In this document: one piece after another, positions 1 through 8,327 of the stretch | How positions within the stretch are numbered: position 1 is the first letter of the stretch | Layout: the number at the start of each line of letters is the position of its first letter | Assembly (NCBI RefSeq): GCF_003121295.1 | Contig: NZ_PHNC01000029.1 | Span: 310,001 to 374,000, forward strand | Direction of reading: 5' to 3' | Length of the DNA stretch: 64,000 nt | Origin: Streptomyces orinoci | GTDB taxonomy: Bacteria > Actinomycetota > Actinomycetes > Streptomycetales > Streptomycetaceae | Notes under the pieces: generated by a model | Seen by the model: the letters and a program-made list of their open reading frames with translations, nothing else | The model's database searches: none | Told to the model about the DNA's origin: nothing | Program-made: the position numbers and the translations under genes

Positions 1-1
1 G

Positions 2-745
2 TTGTGGTTCGCGGTCGCCTGGGTCTTCGGAGGCGTGTATCGCAAACGCCGTGAATACCTCGAAGCCCTGCACGAGCAGAGGGCGGCCCGCGCCGTCATG
101 GCCGAGCGGCTGCGGATCGCCCGTGAACTGCACGACAGCGTCGCGCACAGCATCGGGATCATCACGGTGCTGTCGGGAGCGGCGGCGCGGGTCGTGGAGA
201 CCAAGCCCGAGCAGACGCGGCAGGCGCTGACCGGCATCGAGTCCACCAGCCGCCAGACGCTGCTCGAACTGCAGCGCATGCTCGGGGCGCTCCGCCGCGC
301 CGAGCCGGACGACGCCATGCCGGGGGCCGCTCCGCTGGCGCCGGCCGGCAGCCTGGCCGACGTCCCGCAGCTCGCCGAACGCACGGCCGGCGCCGGGGTG
401 CGGGTCCAGGTGACCTGGCGGGGCGAGCAGCGTCCGCTGCCGCCGGAGATCGAACTGTCGGCGTTCCGGATCATCCAGGAGTCGGTGACCAACGTGGTGC
501 GGCATTCCGGGGCGCGAACGTGCCGGGTTGCGGTCGGTTACGAGCCGGAAAAGGTGACGATCGAGGTGGTGGACGACGGGGACGACGGTTCCGGCGGGCC
601 GGGCCGTCCGAGGCACTCCGCGGCCGGCGGGAGCGGCTTCGGCCTGCTCGGCATGCGCGAGCGCGTCACATTGCTGTCCGGCCAGTTCAGCGCCGGCCGG
701 CGTCCGGAGGGCGGATTCCGGGTGACGGCGAGCCTCCCGGCATGA
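2..745 (+). CDS. Sensor histidine kinase, C-terminal part (cut by window start)
   Basis: This is the cytoplasmic half of a NarL/DesK-type sensor kinase. The HisKA_3 dimerisation helix carries the phospho-accepting His at visible residue 44 (RELHDSVAHS). An HATPase domain follows, with an N-box (IQESVTNVVRHSG) and a G-box (GSGFGLLGMRERV) near the end. A short hydrophobic stretch at the very start is probably the last membrane segment, so the true start lies outside the window. The stop overlaps the start of the response-regulator gene (ATGA), so the two are translationally coupled and should form one phosphorelay. The signal sensed cannot be inferred. Confidence 0.9.
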   Translation: MWFAVAWVFGGVYRKRREYLEALHEQRAARAVMAERLRIARELHDSVAHSIGIITVLSGAAARVVETKPEQTRQALTGIESTSRQTLLELQRMLGALRRAEPDDAMPGAAPLAPAGSLADVPQLAERTAGAGVRVQVTWRGEQRPLPPEIELSAFRIIQESVTNVVRHSGARTCRVAVGYEPEKVTIEVVDDGDDGSGGPGRPRHSAAGGSGFGLLGMRERVTLLSGQFSAGRRPEGGFRVTASLPA

Positions 746-1425
746 GCGTGCGGGTGCTGCTGGTCGATGACCAACCCCTGATGCTGGTCGGGCTCCGGAT
801 CCTGATCGGCGACACCGACGACCTGAAGGTGGTCGGCGAGGCCGGCGACGGCCGCGAGGCGGTACGCCTGGTGCGTGAACTGCGGCCGGACGTCGTGGTG
901 ATGGACATCCGGATGCCCGGCATGGACGGGATCGAGGCGACCCGGCAGGCGACCGCCGAGCCGGACCCGCCCAAGGTGCTGGTGCTGACGACCTTCGACG
1001 ACGACGAGTACGTCTATGGCGCACTGCGCGCCGGGGCCAGCGGATTCCTGCTCAAGAGCATGGCCCTGGACGCGATCCTGGACGCGATCCGCGTGGTGGC
1101 GGCCGGTGACGCGTTGCTCGCGCCGAGCGTGACCCGACGGCTGATCGCGGACTTCGCCGGAACGTCCGGCCCTGCGGCCCCCGAACCGGACGCCGAGCCC
1201 GCCGCGGACCCGAGTCCCATCGCGGGGATCACCGACCGGGAACGCGAGGTGCTGGCGCTGGTCGGACAGGGACTGTCGAACACCGAGATAGCCGAGCGGC
1301 TGGTGATCAGCGCGGCGACGGCGAAGACCCATGTCGCGCGGCTGTTCGCCAAGCTCGAGGCGCGAGACCGCGTCCACCTGGCGATCATCGCCTTCGACAC
1401 CGGGCTCGTGCCGCGCAGACGGTAG
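742..1425 (+). CDS. NarL/LuxR-family response regulator
   Basis: This 227-residue DNA-binding response regulator is the partner of the preceding kinase. The receiver domain (residues 1-120) has the acidic pair DD at 9-10, the phospho-acceptor Asp55 in VVVMDIRMPGMDG and the conserved Lys in GFLLKSM. After an Ala/Pro-rich linker, a LuxR-type HTH is visible (ITDREREVLALVGQGLSNTEIA). ATG at 742 is chosen because it overlaps the kinase TGA and gives the canonical N-terminus MSVRVLLVDDQP. Target genes are unknown. Confidence 0.93.
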   Translation: MSVRVLLVDDQPLMLVGLRILIGDTDDLKVVGEAGDGREAVRLVRELRPDVVVMDIRMPGMDGIEATRQATAEPDPPKVLVLTTFDDDEYVYGALRAGASGFLLKSMALDAILDAIRVVAAGDALLAPSVTRRLIADFAGTSGPAAPEPDAEPAADPSPIAGITDREREVLALVGQGLSNTEIAERLVISAATAKTHVARLFAKLEARDRVHLAIIAFDTGLVPRRR

Positions 1426-1531
1426 GGCAGGATGCTCCGCCGGAGGTCACCTCGGGCAGCAGACCGAGCGCGTCGTAGCCCGCTTCGCCGCGGCCAGTTC
1501 GCCTCCCGCGGCCAACTGGCCGCGGCCATCG

Positions 1532-1586
1532 GCACCTTCGTCCTAGCCTACGACGAACGCCGAAGGGTCAACGCGGCGCCGCACTA
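1532..1586 (+). mobile_element. Degenerate transposase 3' remnant, copy 1
   Basis: A short stretch matches the better preserved remnant at 2937-3050: both share accttcgtcct(a/g)gcctacg followed by gaag-gtcaac-cggcgc-gcacta. Here an internal segment of about 60 bp is missing and an in-frame stop interrupts the peptide TFV-AYDE. It lies immediately downstream of the hydrolase gene on the opposite strand. It is a decayed end of a transposase gene, not a functional element. Confidence 0.45.
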
Positions 1587-2777
1587 GTGCTGGAAGAGCA
1601 CTTCCGGATTGTTCGGCGAGGGGCCGTCCAGCAGCGGACTGTGGATCCCCTTCAGCGTCCGGTCGAAGAACGCCTTCACATACTCACGCGTGATCACGAT
1701 TCCACGTTCGGGGTCGAGGGGCGGCGTCGGGAATCCGGCCTGCTCCTCGAGCAGGTCCACGTCGGTGAAGCTGGGGTGGTTGGCGCCGGTGACCGCCAGC
1801 CACTTCTTGTAGCCGCCGAGGGCGGCCCAGGTGTGCTCCCAATCGGTGTAGTCGTCGCCGGGCGCGGAGTCGGGCACCTCGCCCAGCATGAGGAACGGCC
1901 GGTTGATCTGGCCGGGCATCGGGACCGGGTAGAACGTGCCGTCCATGTTCACCCCGGCCCGTACTCGCGGGTCGGCGATCATCGTGGTGACGGCCGCCGC
2001 TCCGCCGATGGAGTGTCCGGCCATGCCGATCTTGTGCTTGTCGATGAGGTGTGCCAGGCGCCACGCGGTATTGCCATGCGTCAACTGGTCGATAACGAAG
2101 GACATGTCCAGCGCGCGGCTGGCGGTGACCGTGTTCATATCGCGGTGCGGGTCATCGCAGATCGCGCACGGCGGCGTCTGGCCGTTCGCCAGCGTTTCGC
2201 CGCTGTCCTCGTGGGTGGGGCCGACGAGCGCGACAACGTAGCCGTGACTGGCCAGGTCGGTCGCGAGCGAGGTGAGCACCATGCGCGGGTCCCCGAATCC
2301 GGGTGAGAGGAGCACCAGCGGATGCTTGCCCCTCTGCGGCCGCGCGCCGTCGAAGGCGTGAGTGGTGACGCTGGAAAGGTTCTGCGGGGTGATGCCGTAG
2401 TTCGCCGGTATCTTCGCGCGCTGGATGTGTCCGGCTGCCTCGGCGAGGGTCATATAAGGGGCCGGAGTCCCGGTCCCGGGCACGGCCGGGTAGACCATGG
2501 TGACGGTCAGTTGGCGGGGGCCGGATGACGGCACCCACGGGTCGGGGCGGTTCTCGTCGGTGAGGTGGATGATGTCCTCGCCTGCGGCGAATGGGCCGGT
2601 CGGCGCGGGGAGCCTGCCGTGGAAGGTCGGCGTGGGCGCGGTGGCCGTGGCCGGTCCGGCGTCGAACGCGTGCGTGGCCGACGGTGTGGTCGTGGCGGCG
2701 AACCCGGCGCCGGTTCCGGTGACGAGGGCGGCGAGCGCCAGCGCCGCGACGGCGCTGATACGGCGGTTGCGTTTCAT
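1584..2777 (-). CDS. Secreted alpha/beta hydrolase (PAF-acetylhydrolase/cutinase-like)
   Basis: This 397-residue exported hydrolase starts with an n-region (MKRNRR), a hydrophobic Ala/Leu core and a probable signal-peptidase site near GFAA. The nucleophile elbow GHSIGG lies near residue 255, inside the typical KIGMAGHSIGGAAA context. NMDGTFYP and a late GANHPSF supply plausible Asp and His of the triad. It resembles the PAF-acetylhydrolase/dienelactone-hydrolase-like lipases common in Streptomyces; the substrate is unknown. ATG at 2777 is chosen because the signal peptide starts there, although no strong ribosome site is visible. Transposase remnants lie on both sides, so the gene may have moved as a unit. 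Confidence 0.8.
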   Translation of the reverse strand: MKRNRRISAVAALALAALVTGTGAGFAATTTPSATHAFDAGPATATAPTPTFHGRLPAPTGPFAAGEDIIHLTDENRPDPWVPSSGPRQLTVTMVYPAVPGTGTPAPYMTLAEAAGHIQRAKIPANYGITPQNLSSVTTHAFDGARPQRGKHPLVLLSPGFGDPRMVLTSLATDLASHGYVVALVGPTHEDSGETLANGQTPPCAICDDPHRDMNTVTASRALDMSFVIDQLTHGNTAWRLAHLIDKHKIGMAGHSIGGAAAVTTMIADPRVRAGVNMDGTFYPVPMPGQINRPFLMLGEVPDSAPGDDYTDWEHTWAALGGYKKWLAVTGANHPSFTDVDLLEEQAGFPTPPLDPERGIVITREYVKAFFDRTLKGIHSPLLDGPSPNNPEVLFQH

Positions 2778-2936
2778 GGGATCGACGCTAGGTTCCGCAG
2801 CTCCGCACCGAATCAGCCCGTCGATGCAAACATTCCGGTGTTGTTTGTGTCGTTCGTAGCCCCCGCGAGGTACCGGAGTAATCCGCCGGGAGTATGTCGT
2901 GCGGCGCGGGGTTCCCTTCACCGGCATCGTCGAGCG

Positions 2937-3050
2937 CCACCTTCGTCCTGGCCTACGACGAACACGACGCCAAGCCCTACCACTGGACCTACAACGGCAG
3001 CCCACGCCAAGCCGCATGAATCCCCGAAGGATCAACACGGCGCTGCACTA
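2937..3050 (+). mobile_element. Transposase C-terminal remnant, copy 2
   Basis: The frame from 2939 to the stop at 3017-3019 reads TFVLAYDEHDAKPYHWTYNG then SPRQAA and stop. This looks like the C-terminal tail of an IS630-type transposase, where a W-T-Y-G end is usual. The rest of the gene is absent. The sequence just after the stop (cgaaggatcaacacggcgctgcacta) also recurs at 1560-1586, so both remnants come from related elements that once flanked the hydrolase gene. Confidence 0.5.
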
Positions 3051-3662
3051 AGGGAGTCGTACGGCCTCAAGCCAGTCGTCCGCAAGTAGGTCCAAGATGA
3101 GTGACTGATCCCCGAAGACTTGGGTGGCACTCATGTCCCAGTCGGTCAGGACGTACCAGGACTGGTCCTTGGCCCACCACTGTGCAGGAAACTTCAGAGA
3201 GACTCCGGAGTGCGGGTCTTCGCAGATGTCATAGTGAGCCACCCCTTCCCGAAGAGCGCCCTCATGGGCTACGACGGTTGGGCGGACAAGGTCTTCCACA
3301 TAGGCCTGAGCCCAATAGCACTCGGTGTCCAAGCCCTCGGCACTGTGCCTGGCAAGGACCTTGACCAGCCGGGCCAGACTCTGCCGGTCCGGTTGCCCTT
3401 CACTGGGAGCGATCGCCTCGGGCGACCGGAATCGCCCTTGGAGGACTCGCCAGTTCGGATTTCGCTGCCAGGCTTCCCAGCTCTGGCCCATGCTGGTCAC
3501 TTCGTCACGCCAGAGAACTCGGTCAGCTCCCCGGTAGGCGGCGTGGAGAACCCAGCAATTGTCCGGATAGTTCTCCGGCTCGTAACCCGTCAAAGCATCA
3601 TCCTGTTCCAGGAGCGGGCGCATTCCGCCCATCGGGTCGCTGTCCGGTACGGGTTTCAGCAT
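3048..3662 (-). CDS. Candidate immunity protein for the upstream ALF-repeat toxin
   Basis: This soluble 204-residue protein has no signal peptide. It is rich in Trp and acidic residues (for example WEAWQRNPNWRV and DDWLEAVRLP), as many immunity proteins are. It lies directly downstream of the large secreted toxin gene on the same strand, the standard place for a cognate immunity gene. The chosen ATG is preceded by GAGAAGG. A strong hairpin separates it from the toxin gene, so it probably has its own promoter. I do not recognise a named family; the role is inferred from position. Confidence 0.55.
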   Translation of the reverse strand: MLKPVPDSDPMGGMRPLLEQDDALTGYEPENYPDNCWVLHAAYRGADRVLWRDEVTSMGQSWEAWQRNPNWRVLQGRFRSPEAIAPSEGQPDRQSLARLVKVLARHSAEGLDTECYWAQAYVEDLVRPTVVAHEGALREGVAHYDICEDPHSGVSLKFPAQWWAKDQSWYVLTDWDMSATQVFGDQSLILDLLADDWLEAVRLP

Positions 3663-3777
3663 GAGACCTTCTCGCAATGGGTGATTGGACACTCTGGAAA
3701 TCGAGGGACCGCACGGGCAGTTGCCACAGTTGTGAGTGCGTTTCTTTGGCTTCAGAAGCCTCATCCCTGCCGGGTGG

Positions 3778-3806
3778 GTGGCGCCCCCTGTGTCAGGAGG
3801 CGCCAC
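3778..3806 (-). terminator. Hairpin between toxin and immunity gene
   Basis: A 13-bp stem with one mismatch and a 3-nt loop (gtggcgccccctg-tgt-caggaggcgccac) lies just past the toxin stop on the minus strand. It has the size and place of a factor-independent type terminator, though a U-tract is not obvious. Confidence 0.6.
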
Positions 3807-3859
3807 CACATTCACCGTCTGGGGCTCTTGGACCGGCCGGGGAGATGCTACTTCATCTG

Positions 3860-6800
3860 CTACTCCCCATGGTATTTCTCGAAGCCGAACTCCTGCTTCA
3901 GATCTCCGGTCACCTCGACGGTGGGATCGAAGTCCCTGCCTTTTTCCTTGCCGCTCTTACTGTAGCTGCGGTACTGCACGTTCCCGCTGTCCGTGGACCA
4001 GACCTCAATCTTTCCCTTGCCGGGAATATCCCTGGTGATGTCCGGCTTCCCCAGACTCTCGTGGAGACCCTTTCTCAGGTCCAGGACGTGGTTCTGCTCG
4101 ATCATCCAGACGTCACCCTTGTCGTTCCAGCCGAAGGGCTTACCGTCCTTGCCGAGAAGGACCTTGCGTGCACCTTCGATGCGCTCCGCAGCCCGGCCGA
4201 CCCTCGTCCCGTGGGCGATGTCATCGACGAGCTTGGCGTACTTCTTGCCCTTGAAGACCTTCCCCGGCCCGACGGCCGCCAAAGCCCAGAGGCACGGCGA
4301 CCAGGCAGGATCCGAACCGCAGTCGGCAACGTCCCCGGCTCCGAAGAACTCGGCCAGGATGTAGTCCATGTCCTGGTAGCAGCGCGGATCGAGTTGACGC
4401 CAACCGGAGCACTTCTTCGCCTGCTCCTTGGCAAGCTTCTCGATCTCGTCGTTCAGCCGCCGCTCTGCTTCGGCTTGGTCCTTCTCCCTCTGCTCCCGTT
4501 CCGCGATCTCCTTGGCCCAGGCTTGGATGCGTTCCTTCTCGCGCAGTTCCGCAACGCGGGCTTTGGCCTTCGCCGCCTCGACTTTGGCGGCGGTAGCGTC
4601 CCTGCCTGCCTGCTCGGCGTAGGTGCGTGCCTCAGCGGATGCCGCGTAGGCATCGTTCGCCTGCTCGCGTGCCCACGCCGCCGATGCTTCGGCTTCGTCG
4701 GCGTACGCCTCGGCTGCCTCGGCATCCTTGGCAGCCGCCGAGGCTGCGTCACGGGCGGTCCTGGCCGACGCGGCGGCCTCAATTGCTGATGCCGCAGCCT
4801 CCTTAGCGGACTGGTTGGCCTGCGCAGCGTATTCCTTGGCCTTGCCCGCCTCAGACTTGGCCAGGTCAGCGGCTTGCTTTGCCTCTTGCTCGGCCTTTTT
4901 CGCGTTGGCCGCGGCGACTGCGGCTTCGGCCGAGTTCTTCTGCGCCATCGCTGCTGCGACAGCGACCTCTGCAATGAGTTTCTTGACCACAGCCACGTGA
5001 GTGGCGGTCAAGTGGTCGGCACGAGCAGTCATGTACTGCCCGACCTGGATGAAGTCGTGCAGTGATGCTGCTGTGCCCTCGAGCGCGACCTTCGCGGCAG
5101 CCATGGTCTCGGGACCGCCGTGGGCCATCAACTGAGTTGCGGTCAGGCGCTCGTCGGTCTGCGCGGCTATGTACTGACCCTCGCCGAGGAACTGGCGAAG
5201 TTTGGCCGCTGAGCCATCCTTGAGTGCGTCGCGAGCCGCCTCCTTGAGGTACTGTCCGCCGTTGTTACCGATCTGGGTGATCCGCAAGCGATAGTCGGTC
5301 AGCGCCGCCTCATGCTGACCAATGCTCAGGAACTCGCCAATCTGCTGAGCACTGCCCTTGAGAGCCTGTTCGGCGGCTTTCCTGATCGATTCGAGACCGC
5401 TCTCCCGGGCGAGGCGCTGTACCTCGGCGCGCTCGTCCTCTTCCGTCGCCAATTGCCAGCCGGCGAGGACGTATTCGCGGACATCGTTATCGGATCCGGA
5501 GAGAGCGGCCTTGGCGGCAGCCTGACTCCAGGGACCACGGGTCTTGAGAGCCAGGAGTGCAACTTTGCGGCCCTTGGTGACGACCTCGTTCTGATCGGTT
5601 CCTGGCTTGGCAGCCTCCGCTGCCAGGTGTGCAGCTTCGTCGTCCAGCTCCTTGCGCTCCTTGACAGCGACTTCCGCCGCCGCCTTGCGCTGTTCCTCAT
5701 CGCGCTTGAGGGCCTTGGCCCGCTCCATCCTAGTTTCGGTCCGGGCCTGAAGCTCCTCGGCCTCAATCTTCCGTGCGACTTCCTGCACCTTGTTAGCGGT
5801 GATCACAGCCGTGTTCGCCGCATCGGCCGCTTCCTTGGCCTTCTGTGCGTGGACTTTCGACTCACCAGCCGCCTTGCTCGCCTCGCCGGCGTGCTTGGCT
5901 GCCTCTTCGGCTGCCTTCGCGGCGTTCTCGGCGTGCTGGGCAGAGGAGTATGCCGCCTGTCGTGCCGCCGCAGCCGCATCTGCGGCTTCGTAAGCCAGTG
6001 TCCGAGCCCGCTGTGCGGCGCGGGCCGCGGCCTTTGCCTGGCTTCGCGCTGTTGCCGCCCATTCCCTGGCCTCGGCAGCCTTGGCTCCGGCTTCACCGGC
6101 GTAAGCAGCGGCTTCGTCAGCTGCGTCGGCGGCTGCGTCAGCGCTGGCTGCCGCGTTCGCGGCCGCATCGACCGCGTTGCCAGCGGCGCGCGAGGCATTC
6201 TCTGCCTCCTTGGCTGCGTCACCGGACTTTTTCGCCGCCTCCGCGGCGTTGTGCGCGTCCTCGGCTGCTTTACGTGCGGTCGCGGCACTACCCGCGTCTA
6301 TCGCGGCGTCCGCTGCGGCGCCACGTGCACGTGATGCCGCCTCGGCCGCGGCGGCAGCGGCTGCGGCTGCCTGTGCTGCGGCGTCGGCAGCCCTGCGTGC
6401 CGCGTAGTTGGCGGCCTGTGCGGCGCCAATGGCCTCCTGTGCTGCTGCCGCAGCGCTGGCAGCAGCGTTCGCCGCTTGCTTGGCGGCCCCGGCTGCACGG
6501 GCGGCATCCTTGCCCGCGGCCTGAGTCTCGGCAGCGGCAGTCTGCGCTGCCGTCTTGGCGGAAGCCGCCGCCCTTTCCGCCTTCTCGGAGGCCGCCTTGG
6601 CGGCCTCCGTCTGACGCTTGGCCTCCTCGCCCGCTTCCTTTGCCTGCTGGGCCAGTTGTCCGATGCCGGCACGCTCCTGGTCACGGTTTCGTGCGATGTA
6701 CTGGCCGACCTCCAGGAATTCACGGATGCCGAGAATGGATCCGCGAAGTGCGGTCTTGGCGGCTTCCTTGGTCGCCGGACCGCCGGAGCTCATGATCTGC

Positions 6801-7411
6801 GTGACATGCATCCGGTCGTCGTTGTCACGGGCTGCATATCGTCCGTCGTCCAAGAACTTGCGGACGTCATCAATGGAGCCACGCAGTGCTGCATTAGCGG
6901 CTTCTTTGACGACCGGGCCGCCGGCGTTCCCGATCTGGGTGACCTGCATGCGCTGGTCGGTCTCCAGCGGCGCCTTCCACCCATCCTTGAGGAAGGAACG
7001 CAGTTCCTCGGGGTGCGCTGATGAACTGTTGAGAGCCTTCAGCGCTGCCTTGTGCAGTGAAGGACCGCCTACGGTTCCGAGCCGCGTTGCGTCCATGCGG
7101 TCATCGCTGATCTCAGCGAAGTCCTTCTCGCGTTCAAGGAAACGACGAACGTCAGCGTCAGTGCCCGTCAAGGCCACTTCTGCCATTGCTCTAACTGCGG
7201 GGCCACCCTTGGTCCAGAGCTGTACGAGACGCCCGCGGTCGGTGATCAGCGGAAGGTCAGCGCTGTCGTCTTCATCTCCCGAAACGTTGGCTGCAGCAGC
7301 CGGATGCGCTCCTAGCAGACCGGCCATTAGCGCCAAGGGAAGCAAACATAGGCACAGCAGACGCGTGCCAATCCGCCGCCCTTCATGGGTCAAGTATAGG
7401 TCAAGTCTCAC
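3860..7411 (-). CDS. Secreted ALF-repeat polymorphic toxin
   Basis: This 1183-residue protein begins at GTG with GGAGGAAAG upstream. Residues 1-41 form a signal peptide (hydrophobic LLCLCLLPLALMAGLLG, cleavage near HPAAAA). Two blocks of roughly 40-residue ALF repeats follow, with recurring motifs such as VTQIGNAGGPVVKEAA and AALRGSIDDVRKFL (about 50-240 and 610-790). They alternate with long Ala-rich coiled coils. The last 130 residues change in composition (KPFGWNDKGDVWMIEQNHVLDL then KIEVWSTDSGNVQYRSYSK) and are the likely toxin domain; I cannot assign its activity. This is the architecture of actinobacterial polymorphic toxins, with an immunity candidate just downstream. Confidence 0.8.
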   Translation of the reverse strand: MRLDLYLTHEGRRIGTRLLCLCLLPLALMAGLLGAHPAAAANVSGDEDDSADLPLITDRGRLVQLWTKGGPAVRAMAEVALTGTDADVRRFLEREKDFAEISDDRMDATRLGTVGGPSLHKAALKALNSSSAHPEELRSFLKDGWKAPLETDQRMQVTQIGNAGGPVVKEAANAALRGSIDDVRKFLDDGRYAARDNDDRMHVTQIMSSGGPATKEAAKTALRGSILGIREFLEVGQYIARNRDQERAGIGQLAQQAKEAGEEAKRQTEAAKAASEKAERAAASAKTAAQTAAAETQAAGKDAARAAGAAKQAANAAASAAAAAQEAIGAAQAANYAARRAADAAAQAAAAAAAAAEAASRARGAAADAAIDAGSAATARKAAEDAHNAAEAAKKSGDAAKEAENASRAAGNAVDAAANAAASADAAADAADEAAAYAGEAGAKAAEAREWAATARSQAKAAARAAQRARTLAYEAADAAAAARQAAYSSAQHAENAAKAAEEAAKHAGEASKAAGESKVHAQKAKEAADAANTAVITANKVQEVARKIEAEELQARTETRMERAKALKRDEEQRKAAAEVAVKERKELDDEAAHLAAEAAKPGTDQNEVVTKGRKVALLALKTRGPWSQAAAKAALSGSDNDVREYVLAGWQLATEEDERAEVQRLARESGLESIRKAAEQALKGSAQQIGEFLSIGQHEAALTDYRLRITQIGNNGGQYLKEAARDALKDGSAAKLRQFLGEGQYIAAQTDERLTATQLMAHGGPETMAAAKVALEGTAASLHDFIQVGQYMTARADHLTATHVAVVKKLIAEVAVAAAMAQKNSAEAAVAAANAKKAEQEAKQAADLAKSEAGKAKEYAAQANQSAKEAAASAIEAAASARTARDAASAAAKDAEAAEAYADEAEASAAWAREQANDAYAASAEARTYAEQAGRDATAAKVEAAKAKARVAELREKERIQAWAKEIAEREQREKDQAEAERRLNDEIEKLAKEQAKKCSGWRQLDPRCYQDMDYILAEFFGAGDVADCGSDPAWSPCLWALAAVGPGKVFKGKKYAKLVDDIAHGTRVGRAAERIEGARKVLLGKDGKPFGWNDKGDVWMIEQNHVLDLRKGLHESLGKPDITRDIPGKGKIEVWSTDSGNVQYRSYSKSGKEKGRDFDPTVEVTGDLKQEFGFEKYHGE

Positions 7412-7737
7412 TGCTCAGCTTTCCTCCGAAAATGGGCGCCAGTAGCTCGGCGCCGCGAGAGCATAGCCGGGAGGAAAATGATCTCGCCCGACGGGTTCCC
7501 GTCTCAACTGCCTTGCAGAACAGGCGGTTCGAAGAGGCGTCGCGGCATGTCGCTGGTCGGGCTGGTGCGTCGGCGACGCTGGCGCTGCCGATTCGAGATC
7601 GTGCCATTGGGTACGTTTCGATGGTCAAGATGTATCAAAGCACACGGGGTGGTAAGTTGCCCGGCGGCCGTTAACCTTTGCCAAGGCATTACGTGCTGCT
7701 TCCTGTCTGTGTCTTGAATCATGAAGGGACCCCCCCG
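7412..7737. other. Intergenic region between divergent toxin and secreted-protein genes
   Basis: This 326-bp spacer separates the minus-strand toxin gene from the plus-strand secreted-protein gene and must hold both promoters. Its AT content is locally higher (for example gtcaagatgtatcaaagcacac). I see no RNA gene and no convincing ORF; the reading frames through it lack ribosome sites. Confidence 0.5.
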
Positions 7738-8256
7738 GTGAGACTTCGCGCACGTAGGGCGCTTTTTGCCAGCGTCGTCGTGACTGGCTGTGCCGTCTTC
7801 GGCATCACGACACATGGAACTGCTGCTGCCATCGGTGGTGCCGCGGAGTCGGCATCGCCGCCTTTCGCGGTGGAGACCTTCGAATACCCGAACGCCGCCA
7901 AGATCCTTCAGGAGCAAGGCATCGCGCTCCGCTCGGGTGACGGTCACATCCTGCTGGCTGATTGCAAGGTGTCGGCTGACATCCAGGTCTTCACTTCGCA
8001 GGATCACCCGGGTCAGACGGATCGCGGCAAGTACTGCTTCAAGGTGACGGGCAGCGGTAAGAGCGGCTACCTCAAGTTGGAGATCCCCAAGGTCTTCAAC
8101 GTTGCTACTGGGGATTACGCGGTGCGGGCCAGCGTCACCGCCGAAGGCAAGACGCAGACCGTGAATGTGGCCAAGAACGACTTCGAAGCCGTCGGTCAGG
8201 GTGTCGACCCCAAGGCCCAACCGACTGTTCTGGTCGAGCTGCGCGTTACTGGCTGA
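7738..8256 (+). CDS. Small secreted protein of unknown function
   Basis: This 172-residue exported protein has GTG at 7738 preceded by AAGGGA and gives a clean signal peptide (RLRARRALFASVVVTGCAVFG... AAA). The mature part has two Cys residues (LADCKVSAD and KYCFKVTG) that probably form a disulfide. It is rich in alternating beta-type residues, which suggests a small beta-sandwich. The upstream ATG at 7721 is out of frame, so GTG is the start. The next gene is 71 bp downstream and also secreted, so they may be co-transcribed. No family recognised. Confidence 0.65.
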   Translation: MRLRARRALFASVVVTGCAVFGITTHGTAAAIGGAAESASPPFAVETFEYPNAAKILQEQGIALRSGDGHILLADCKVSADIQVFTSQDHPGQTDRGKYCFKVTGSGKSGYLKLEIPKVFNVATGDYAVRASVTAEGKTQTVNVAKNDFEAVGQGVDPKAQPTVLVELRVTG

Positions 8257-8327
8257 TTCAGCCAGGGCTCGACGTGACGCACTTTCCAGCTCAACAGCAC
8301 CGGGGTAAGCCCCAGAAGGATACAAAC

